Shown piece after piece: positions 1-6,402 of a stretch of DNA of 9,601 nucleotides. Both the position numbers and the translations under genes were made by a program. Source of the stretch: JAFAGX01 sp035624085 (GTDB lineage Bacteria > Acidobacteriota > Terriglobia > Terriglobales > Acidobacteriaceae); assembly GCA_035624085.1 (NCBI GenBank), contig DASPSE010000318.1:1-9601 (forward strand), written 5' to 3'. Under the pieces are notes generated by a model that worked only from the letters and a program-made list of their open reading frames with translations, did not search any database and was not told the origin of the DNA. Each line of letters starts with the position of its first letter. Within the stretch, counting starts at the first letter, position 1.

Positions 1-146
1 GGTGTAACCAGAATATTGCCCGGTTTGAGGTCGCGGTGAATAATCAAGCGCTGGTGCGCATACTGCACGGCGGAACAAACCTGCGAAAACAACCTTAACC
101 GCTCTGGAAGCGGAAGTCTTCGATGATTGCAGTATTCGTCAGTTTG
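1..146 (-). pseudogene. 5'-truncated Ser/Thr protein kinase fragment (catalytic-loop region), running off the left edge
   Basis: Minus-strand translation from about 146 down to 3 reads as the middle of a bacterial Ser/Thr kinase domain. It begins with TDEYCNHRRLPLPERL, continues RLFSQVCSAVQYAHQRL, and reaches the catalytic loop IIHRDLKPGNILVT, with HRDLKPGN at 38-15. This wording is typical of acidobacterial and planctomycete kinases that carry C-terminal TPRs and are often encoded beside ECF sigma factors. The glycine loop, the ATP-binding lysine, helix C and the hinge should lie upstream. Instead the frame continues only to a TGA near 171-173, inside the end of the giant gene, without kinase-like residues or a plausible start codon. 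Kinase similarity therefore starts within a few bases of the stop codon at 148-150. I infer a gene that lost its 5' third by rearrangement; an assembly join is the alternative. The part shown is not otherwise disrupted, and the 3' end is outside the window. Confidence 0.8.
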
Positions 147-147
147 A

Positions 148-3100
148 CTACTTAGCCGGTAGCTTGCAGAAAGTCATGATGTCGTTGGCGATCTGCTGTG
201 CTCCGTCAGACACGTCCGCAATGTTATGCGGAGCGTCGGCGACGCATGAACTTGCTTTTGAGTTGGTGATGGCGTCTTGCCAAAGTGCTCCTTGGTTGGG
301 CGCGGTTGAGGTGTCTAGAGTGCCATAAACAAATTTTACGAAAGTGTTGGGATATGACAGGGTGGCGTCAGGCGCCAAAATGCTATCTTGCAAGAAGACT
401 GAGTCGTAAGTCGTACTATGAGTTGCTACCTCCTCAGAGCAGATTGGTGCGGAATATGCGGGATCGATAAAGTCCTGGGCATTTCCTAATCCCACGCAAT
501 ACCCTTGTGGCACACCGCAGGAGTTTACTGTCTTGGGTTGAAGGCAATCGCATGCCCAATCCTGTCGTGCGAAAGGGGGGCCGCTGGTGGGCTCCACCAT
601 GGTGAAAATAGAGCCCAGTCCGTAATGCGAAAGGGACTGCCCGATTTCCTCTCCCCCAGCACTGTTGCCCGTAGCGCAGAACGGCGCCGCTGAATTTGCC
701 TGATGGATGTTGGTATAGATCCACTGTGCCATGGTTGCGTAGCGGCAGGCGACAGCCCGGATTCCGCCCGGCCCCGTTTGCCAGCCATCGGGCTGAACCG
801 CAAATGGGTGACCCCAGGAAATCTGCGCGACCGCAAATCCCGCCCCTAGAAGAGTGTTCAGGAGGGAGGAACCGAATTGAAATTCGGTATCATAGAGAGC
901 GGTTCCATTTCCGTTGGTCGAGAACAGCACAGTCCCTGCCGGGGCTCCGGTGGGATAATTCACTTTGACGTAACCGGTGAAAGTGCTGATGTTAGGACAC
1001 GTTATGGTGACAGCGTGACAGCTTGCCCCAACGAGGCCTCCCGCTGGACAAGAAATAGGTGCGCCTTCCGCCGTGCCTAAGGCATCTGTACCCCCAACTG
1101 TTAGACTATCCGACGCGGCAACTGAACCGGAAGTTGCGCTGATTGCTGTTTGTCCGGGAGCCGCACTCATGGCTAAGCCCCCAGCGGTAATCACGGCGAC
1201 CGCGGAGTTCGAAGAACTCCACACTACGCTATTCGTCATATCTTCCGTAATGCCACTCAAGTAAGTTCCTGTAGCTGTGAACTGCTGATCGGCACCCAGT
1301 GTGATGAAGCTGTTCGCCGGGGCGATGCTGAGCAACATCAACGAGTCCTGTACGGTCAGGGCTGTCGATGCGGTTACGGAGTTCAAGCTTGCGGAGATTG
1401 TTGTTGTGCCGCTGCCTGCACTTGCGCCCAGTCCTTGCGAACCGGGCGTGTTGCTGATCGTTGCCACAGTCGCCGACGAGGAGGCCCACGTAGCGATGGT
1501 CGTGATGTTCGCAACAGTTCCGTCGGAATACTCTCCCGTGGCCGTGAACGGTTCGGTGCCTCCGAACAGGATGGATGGACCTTGCGGGCTGATTTCGATG
1601 GCGGTCAGAGTCGCAGTGCTCACCGTCAAGTTGCCCGAGCCAGTCATCCCACCCAATGTCGCGGCGATGACCGTGGTTCCGCCTCCGGTGCTGGCAGCTA
1701 TTCCATTGCTTCCAGGCGTATTGCTGACGGTGGCCGCACCCGGAACTGACGAACTCCAGTGAGCTGCACTGGTTACGTCCTGCGTTGAGCCGTCACTGAA
1801 GGTTCCAACAGCCGTGAATTGCTGGTTTAATCCCAACGGAATTACCGCGGCCGAGGGGCCGGCTGTAATCGAAACCACTGAGGCCGATGTAACGATGACC
1901 GGCGCGGACCCACTTATTCCACCGAGAGTCGCGCTAATTGTTGCGGTCCCCGCCGCAAGAGAAGTTCCCAGCCCACTGGAGCTCACAGTCGCCACCGCGG
2001 TATTACCCGAGCTCCAAGAGACCGACGTCGTCACGTTCTGAGTGCTGCCATCGCTAAAATTCCCGGTCGCGGTGAATTGTTGTGTAGTTCCCGGCGCAAT
2101 GGACTGAGTGGCTGGACTCACTGTGATGGAAGTTAGCGCAACACTGCTCACCGTCAACGTCGTTGACGCCGAGATGGAGCCTGAGGTGGCGGAGATGCTG
2201 GAGCTTCCAGCCGACACGCTAGTCACCAGCCCCGAGCTGCTTGGAACATTGCCGATAGTCGCGACGGAACCTACCGACGAGCTCCACTGGACTGACAAGG
2301 TAATATTTTGCACGCTCCCATCGCTGAAAGAGCCAGTGGCCACAAACTGCTCTGTGGTTCCAATTGGGATGGTTTGAACTGCAGGTGTAACGGCAATGGA
2401 CACTAACGCCGCAGAAGTTACCGTCAAAGTGGACGAGCCATTAATGCCCGCAGCACTGGCGGTGATTATGGTTTGGCCGGTGGCTGCATTGGTCGCCAGA
2501 CCGGTCGCGTTGACAGTTGCGGTCGACGGCAGCGAGGAACTCCAAGTTGCCGAGGTCGTAAGGTCAAATGTGCTGCCATCCGCGTAGGTTCCTGTGGCCG
2601 CGAACTGTTGGTTAGTTCCGGGCGCTATGAAGAGGTTGCCCGCCGTCACTGCGATTGAAACCAGGGCAACAGGATTTACGTTCAGCGTCGCCGAAGCATT
2701 GATGGATCCGAGAACGGCCGTGATTATGACCGAGCCCCCATTCAAACCACTGGCTAACCCTGCTGGAGTGATACCAGCGACCGCCGGTTGAGAAGAACTC
2801 CAAATCACGGAACTCGTCAGATTCTGAGTGCTCCCGTCAGAGTACTGACCCGTAGCGACCAACTGCTGGCTCTGGCCGATTACGACCGAAGCATTTGCCG
2901 GGGTCACAGCGATTGATTGCAGGACTGGCGTCGACACGGTAACGGTCAAACTGGTCGAGCCGCTTACCGACTGATAGGTCGCGCTTATAGTGGTTGTCCC
3001 TGTAGTCAAGCCCGAGGCTAGTCCGGTCGTAGTGACGCTAGCTACATTGAGGTTGGACGAGTACCATGTCACCGCATTAGTGAGGTTCTGCATGCTGCCA

Positions 3101-5874
3101 TCGCTGTACACTCCGGTAGCGGTTAATTGCAAGGTGCCGGACACCCACACGGAGGGATTGGTCGGAGAAACCGTGATTCCAGTTAAAACTGCCGTTGTAG
3201 CGGGCGTGACAGTCAGGAGGGTGGAACCACTGACCGCGCCGGCAGTAGCTACAATTGTCGCCTGACCTACAGCAATGCCGCTCGCCAGTCCACCGGTTGT
3301 GGTAACCGCAACTGCTGGCAGGGAAGAACTCCAGCTCACCGATGCCGTCACGTCTTGCATACTGCCATCGCTGAAGGTTCCCGTGGCACTGAATGGCTGC
3401 GTAGTTCCGGCGCTGATCGACGGATTCTGCGGGCTGATTTGTATAGAAACCAGGCTCGGTATCACGCTCAAATTGGTTGATCCGGTTTGCGCTCCCAGAG
3501 CCGCGGCGATAGTCGAGCTTCCCGTGGCGAGAGCAATCGCCTGCCCGCTTGCGCTGACGGTTGCGACCGCTGGGTTCGAAGAGCTCCAACTAGCAGATGT
3601 GGTCAGGTCGTGGATAGTACCATCGCTATAACTTCCCGCCGCGTCGAACTGCTGGGAGAGCCCAACTGCCATCGTAGGATTTACCGGAGTGAGGGCAATT
3701 GACTGCAGAGATGGCTTGCACATCCCGGCGCTGAAGGCATCGTAGATCGATTGGATTTGCTCCGCGTTCAGGGCCTGATTGAAGATCGCAATTTCATCCA
3801 TCGAACCGGCGAACGATGGTTCTTGTCCGCCTAGGTATGTGCCGAAGGCAACCTGCGGGTACCAGGAAGAGAGTGGCGTCGCGATCGCACTTGAAACGAG
3901 ACTGCCGTTTAGATAGACATTGACGCTAACTTCAGAGCCGGACGTGGAATAAGTCAGGGCCACCTGAGACCACTGATTCAGACCGACCTGCCCGGACTCC
4001 TGTGATGACAGATCTCCAAATTCCCAATCCACATTGCCGTTACTGTCCACCGACAGCCCCGGAGTTCGGTCTGTGCCGTCGTAACTACCAGTCAACGCCC
4101 CTCCACCAGTGGGTAGGAACCAGAACATCAGCGTTCCTGCCGTTGGCGAATAGACCGGAGAATTAATAAGAACAGAAGCGCCGTTGCCAGGAAAACTAAA
4201 CGCCTGCCCCACCTCTCCGTTGCCGTACGTCGCTCCGTTTTGCAGCGTGCCGGAATTGTTTCCGGCGATGTCTACGGTATTTCCGTCTCCCGTCCACCAT
4301 CCCATCAATCCCGAGGGCGGAGTTACACACTGTGGCTGGGAGACTGTCAGAATTGTGCTCCCCGTTACAGAGCCCAAGGAAGCTGTGATTGTGCTACTGC
4401 CTGCCATGAGAGCGCTGGTGAGTCCTGAGCTAGTGATGCTCGCGACAGTTGTAGCGGAGGAAGACCAAGTGACAGAACTGGTTGTGTCTTTCGTGGTGCC
4501 ATCGCTGTAACTCAGCACCGCGGTGAACTGCTCGTACGCGCCCACAGGGATGGACGGATTGCCGGGGATGACCACAATCGAGGTCAGGGCCGGAGGTGTG
4601 ACGCTCGCCGTCGTCGACCCGCTGATCGACCCGTAGGAAGCCGTGATGTTTGCAGCTCCTTGGGTGACTGACTGTGCCAGCCCGGTCGAACTCACTGACA
4701 CCACTGTCGGTGCTGAGGACGACCACGCAACAAAGTTGGTGATATTCACCTGAACTCCGCCCGGCCAGGTGCCGGTAGCGACAAACTGCTGTTGATTGCC
4801 GAATGAGAGTGTTGGATTAGCTGGTGTAACGGAAATTGAAAGCAAACCGTTCAGAGTACCTGTACCGGATAAGCTCATTGTCTGCGGGCTGGTACTCGCA
4901 CTATCGGCGACGTTCAGAGTCCCAATCCGCGCACCCGGAGCAGTGGGCGTAAAGGCAACGGAAATCGAGCAGCTAGCTCCAGCTCCCAGTGTGTTGGGTG
5001 ATAGCGGGCAGGTAGTCGAAGCTTGCGAAAAATCGCCTGCAGTAGAAATCTGCGAAATCGTCAGTGGAACTCCCTGATCATTCCTCAGCGTCACGCTTTT
5101 CCCGCTGCTCGTGGTTCCGACCACCTGGCTGGCGAAGGTAAGGCCTGTAGGTGCCAGAGTCACTGGGGCTGTTCCGGTTCCGCTCAATGTTGCGGTTTGT
5201 GGAGCGTTTGCGGCACTGTCGTCGATCGTCAGGGTGCCTGTCAGAGCACCGACAACGGTGGGCAAGAAGTTGATAGAGATCTGGCAGCTAAGCCTCGCCC
5301 CCAACGTGTTCGGAGATACGGGGCAATTCGAGGTCTGGGCAAAGTCACCCGAAGTCGAGATGCCGGCAATCGTCAAAGGTACCGTCTGATTGTTCACCAA
5401 TGTGACGACCTTGACAGTGCTCGTCGTATTCACGAACTGGTCCCCGAATGCCACTGAAGAAGGCGACAAGACAGCCGGATACACCCCATTCCCACTTAGC
5501 TGCGCTGTTTGTGGAGAAGTCGATGAACTGTCAGCAACACTTAAAGTCCCGGTACTCGCACCCAGGGCCGTAGGTGTGAAGGTTATCGAGATCTTACAGC
5601 TCGCTCCGGTCGCCAGAGTTTTTGGAGTGATCGGGCACTTCGACGTTTGTGCGAAGTTCCCCGAAACCGAAATGCTGTTGATCGTCAGCGGTAACGTCTG
5701 TGTGTTGCTCAGAACGATGGTCTTGGCTGTACTGGTTGTCTGCACAACCCAGTTCCCGAAGCTAACAGTGGTTGGACTTAGGGTTTGAGCCTTTGCTGTC
5801 GGAGCAAGGCAAGAAAGCATCGCCAGCACAAGCAGCCCTTGCGGACTACTGAGGTTTGTCTTGAGTTTCGCCAC
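148..5874 (-). CDS. Giant secreted multidomain protein: ASH x3, BIG2 x2, LamG, BIG2 x10, C-terminal alpha/beta hydrolase
   Basis: A 1908-aa exported protein if started at GTG 5874. That start places the signal peptide at the N-terminus: basic MAKLKTN, hydrophobic GLLVLAMLSCLA, then AKA before Q30. The frame stays open to a TTG at 6000, but that adds 42 residues before the signal peptide and lies upstream of the best promoter candidate. Domains (1908 numbering): three choice-of-anchor-D/ASH-like repeats at 32-340, each with two Cys; BIG2 Ig-like domains at 344-512; a LamG/concanavalin-like domain at 516-721 bracketed by Cys516 and Cys719; ten BIG2 domains at 723-1594; and an alpha/beta hydrolase at about 1598-1908. 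The hydrolase shows GNSAGG with nucleophile Ser1738, a likely acid Asp1854 in YGTLD and His1883 in APHN. It has twelve Cys, fitting an oxidised extracellular domain. I infer a surface or secreted protein in which a long Ig-like stalk carries glycan-binding modules and an esterase-like enzyme. The substrate cannot be read from sequence. A kinase remnant follows the stop directly, with no terminator visible between them. Confidence 0.9.
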   Translation of the reverse strand: MAKLKTNLSSPQGLLVLAMLSCLAPTAKAQTLSPTTVSFGNWVVQTTSTAKTIVLSNTQTLPLTINSISVSGNFAQTSKCPITPKTLATGASCKISITFTPTALGASTGTLSVADSSSTSPQTAQLSGNGVYPAVLSPSSVAFGDQFVNTTSTVKVVTLVNNQTVPLTIAGISTSGDFAQTSNCPVSPNTLGARLSCQISINFLPTVVGALTGTLTIDDSAANAPQTATLSGTGTAPVTLAPTGLTFASQVVGTTSSGKSVTLRNDQGVPLTISQISTAGDFSQASTTCPLSPNTLGAGASCSISVAFTPTAPGARIGTLNVADSASTSPQTMSLSGTGTLNGLLSISVTPANPTLSFGNQQQFVATGTWPGGVQVNITNFVAWSSSAPTVVSVSSTGLAQSVTQGAANITASYGSISGSTTASVTPPALTSIVVIPGNPSIPVGAYEQFTAVLSYSDGTTKDTTSSVTWSSSATTVASITSSGLTSALMAGSSTITASLGSVTGSTILTVSQPQCVTPPSGLMGWWTGDGNTVDIAGNNSGTLQNGATYGNGEVGQAFSFPGNGASVLINSPVYSPTAGTLMFWFLPTGGGALTGSYDGTDRTPGLSVDSNGNVDWEFGDLSSQESGQVGLNQWSQVALTYSTSGSEVSVNVYLNGSLVSSAIATPLSSWYPQVAFGTYLGGQEPSFAGSMDEIAIFNQALNAEQIQSIYDAFSAGMCKPSLQSIALTPVNPTMAVGLSQQFDAAGSYSDGTIHDLTTSASWSSSNPAVATVSASGQAIALATGSSTIAAALGAQTGSTNLSVIPSLVSIQISPQNPSISAGTTQPFSATGTFSDGSMQDVTASVSWSSSLPAVAVTTTGGLASGIAVGQATIVATAGAVSGSTLLTVTPATTAVLTGITVSPTNPSVWVSGTLQLTATGVYSDGSMQNLTNAVTWYSSNLNVASVTTTGLASGLTTGTTTISATYQSVSGSTSLTVTVSTPVLQSIAVTPANASVVIGQSQQLVATGQYSDGSTQNLTSSVIWSSSQPAVAGITPAGLASGLNGGSVIITAVLGSINASATLNVNPVALVSIAVTAGNLFIAPGTNQQFAATGTYADGSTFDLTTSATWSSSLPSTATVNATGLATNAATGQTIITASAAGINGSSTLTVTSAALVSIAVTPAVQTIPIGTTEQFVATGSFSDGSVQNITLSVQWSSSVGSVATIGNVPSSSGLVTSVSAGSSSISATSGSISASTTLTVSSVALTSITVSPATQSIAPGTTQQFTATGNFSDGSTQNVTTSVSWSSGNTAVATVSSSGLGTSLAAGTATISATLGGISGSAPVIVTSASVVSITAGPSAAVIPLGLNQQFTAVGTFSDGSTQDVTSAAHWSSSVPGAATVSNTPGSNGIAASTGGGTTVIAATLGGMTGSGNLTVSTATLTAIEISPQGPSILFGGTEPFTATGEYSDGTVANITTIATWASSSATVATISNTPGSQGLGASAGSGTTTISASLNSVTASTALTVQDSLMLLSIAPANSFITLGADQQFTATGTYLSGITEDMTNSVVWSSSNSAVAVITAGGLAMSAAPGQTAISATSGSVAASDSLTVGGTDALGTAEGAPISCPAGGLVGASCHAVTITCPNISTFTGYVKVNYPTGAPAGTVLFSTNGNGTALYDTEFQFGSSLLNTLLGAGFAVAQISWGHPFAVQPDGWQTGPGGIRAVACRYATMAQWIYTNIHQANSAAPFCATGNSAGGEEIGQSLSHYGLGSIFTMVEPTSGPPFARQDWACDCLQPKTVNSCGVPQGYCVGLGNAQDFIDPAYSAPICSEEVATHSTTYDSVFLQDSILAPDATLSYPNTFVKFVYGTLDTSTAPNQGALWQDAITNSKASSCVADAPHNIADVSDGAQQIANDIMTFCKLPAK
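1093..3708 (-). repeat. Ten tandem BIG2 Ig-like repeats forming a stalk
   Basis: Ten consecutive domains of about 84-88 residues at protein positions 723-1594. The consensus is roughly SI.V.P, G..QQF.ATG.YSDGS.Q..T, WSSS...VA, GLA, then I.A..G..SGS..LTV. None contains cysteine. Three copies (protein about 1156-1243, 1332-1419 and 1422-1509) carry about four extra residues around SNTPGS.G or NVPSSSG, forming a longer subfamily. In DNA the copies share short runs around the SDGS codons but are otherwise diverged. BIG2 domains are known from bacterial adhesins and other surface proteins; here they probably act as a spacer that holds the hydrolase away from the N-terminal modules. Confidence 0.88.
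3712..4329 (-). other. LamG / concanavalin A-like lectin domain encoded inside the BIG2 array
   Basis: Protein positions 516-721 break the BIG2 series. Typical LamG-like features are GLMGWWTGDGNTVDIAGN at the start, GNGEVGQAFSFPG, a LNQWSQVALTYS strand, VNVYLNGSLVSS, and the closing SMDEIAIFNQALNAEQIQ..YDA. This pattern is known from LamG-like jelly-roll domains of secreted proteins that bind carbohydrates or other surface ligands. The domain is bracketed by Cys516 and Cys719, the only cysteines between the ASH repeats and the hydrolase, so a disulfide closing the domain is likely. The actual ligand is unknown. Confidence 0.85.
4339..4845 (-). repeat. Two BIG2 Ig-like repeats before the LamG domain
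   Basis: Two domains of about 84 residues at protein positions 344-512. Both show the BIG2 pattern: a first strand SISVTP or SIVVIP, a proline-rich turn, QQF or EQF, a Trp-containing WSSS strand, GLA or GLT, and a final strand rich in S, T and A. They contain no cysteine. They separate the ASH repeats from the LamG domain. Confidence 0.85.
4855..5781 (-). repeat. Three tandem choice-of-anchor-D / ASH-like repeats
   Basis: Three copies of about 100 residues in the N-terminal part of the giant protein. Each begins like LSPTTVSFGNWVV, contains a PLTI turn, a CP motif and an ASC or LSC motif, then FTPT or FLPT, and ends with PQTA/M..LSG.G. Each copy has exactly two cysteines (80/93, 183/197, 289/302), which could form one disulfide per domain. 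This Ig-like fold is common in exported acidobacterial proteins. The copies are clearly diverged in DNA, so this is an old protein-level repeat rather than a fresh duplication. Confidence 0.85.
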
Positions 5875-5942
5875 AACACACCCCACTCTCGTGATTGAGT
5901 CAGTCTTTGGACTTGTATGGGGCCCGCGGGATCTAGAAATCG

Positions 5943-5970
5943 ATAATGCCAATGTGTTTGCACTAATCAA
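5943..5970 (-). promoter_or_regulatory. Possible extended -10 promoter for the giant gene
   Basis: On the minus strand TTGATT (5970-5965) is followed after 16 bases by CATTAT (5948-5943), with TGG directly before the second box as in an extended -10. Each hexamer matches the sigma-70 consensus at four of six positions. Transcription would start near 5936, about 60 bases before GTG 5874 and downstream of the alternative TTG at 6000. That supports the shorter start. Housekeeping promoters are hard to call in this phylum, so this is only a candidate. Confidence 0.3.
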
Positions 5971-6125
5971 CGCCCGCCATCGGTAAAGGGTCGAAACCAA
6001 ACGCGAGGCAAGAATACGCTTTGCTTTGGGATTTTCAAGGCCCTGTCTGTGCTAGACACTGGCACTCAAGAGCCATGCATCTTCCACCGCTGCTCGTTCA
6101 GCGCCCCGACTTTCACTCGCACACG

Positions 6126-6153
6126 AGAGGGGGGGCGCATTTTCGGCCCCTCT
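6126..6153. repeat. Short G/C inverted repeat in the intergenic gap
   Basis: AGAGGGG at 6126-6132 pairs perfectly with CCCCTCT at 6147-6153 around a 14-base loop. A smaller hairpin, CTCG-CACA-CGAG at 6116-6127, overlaps its left side. On the minus strand no T-run follows the stem, so I do not call an intrinsic terminator, although a weak or factor-assisted one for the sigma-kinase operon is possible. Confidence 0.35.
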
Positions 6154-6209
6154 TTCCCTCCTCCCGTCAATTGCAGAGCGCACCAGCAGAGAAGGGATCG
6201 CGCAACAAT

Positions 6210-6402
6210 CTATTGCAGCTTCGCGTACTCAGTTTTGGCTTGCTTCAGGATGGGGATGTGGGGATCGGTGCCCTTTCAGAGGGTGAGGAAGTCTCTGTAG
6301 GCGGCGAGCGCACGGACGCGCAAGGCATCGCTGTGCACTCAGCATATGCCCGTTCGACCACAAGGAACTGTGGGCGAGGCTCTACGGCGGACGCCATTTC
6401 CC
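6210..6402 (-). pseudogene. Decayed C-terminal tail of a TPR-type Ser/Thr protein kinase
   Basis: Minus-strand frame 6335-6210 reads HSDALRVRALAAYRDFLTL, then TGA at 6278-6276, then KGT followed by DPHIPILKQAKTEYAKLQ and a TAG at 6212-6210. From memory this closely matches the closing residues of acidobacterial kinases with TPR tails (AY.DFL.LWK..DPDIPILKQAKAEYAKLQ). The TGA falls exactly where the family has Trp, so it looks like a TGG-to-TGA change. Just upstream, in a shifted frame, ERAYA (6355-6341) matches the ARAYA that normally precedes this tail, which implies a small indel near 6340. Farther upstream, CTCGCCCAC-like bases around 6380 could be the LAH of LAHLGLARAYA, but that part is too eroded to be sure. 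The original protein stop is kept. No kinase catalytic domain remains. It begins right behind the stop codon of the intact kinase. Confidence 0.75.

Larger units (their letters stand above)
5875..6209. other. Non-coding gap upstream of the giant gene
   Basis: No protein-like reading frame is supported here on either strand. The open frame from 6000 to 5875 that joins the giant gene has no exported-protein character and precedes the signal peptide. The stretch holds a possible promoter at 5943-5970, a short palindrome CCCGCGGG at 5923-5930, and an imperfect inverted repeat at 6126-6153. I see no tRNA, rRNA, CRISPR or insertion-sequence ends. Confidence 0.6.

Noticed and set aside
140..152. Programmed frameshift joining the giant protein to the kinase fragment
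   Set aside because: The kinase frame is shifted by one base and overlaps the stop region, but there is no slippery sequence or stimulatory structure, and the kinase lacks its N-lobe anyway.
1301..1762. A 153-codon plus-strand frame, and similar Val/Ala/Pro-rich plus-strand frames through 1073-5788
   Set aside because: They recur with the BIG2 and ASH repeats and are antisense images of the repeated Ser/Thr-rich coding sequence.
1093..5781. CRISPR array or recent DNA tandem repeats
   Set aside because: The periodicity of about 250-260 bases is protein-domain repetition with diverged DNA; there are no short identical repeats with regular spacers.
6126..6153. Intrinsic terminator for the sigma-kinase operon
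   Set aside because: The inverted repeat is real, but no T-run follows it in the minus-strand direction, so it is listed only as an inverted repeat.
1..6402. Insertion sequence or transposon carrying the giant gene
   Set aside because: No transposase, terminal inverted repeats or target-site duplication can be seen at either kinase remnant.
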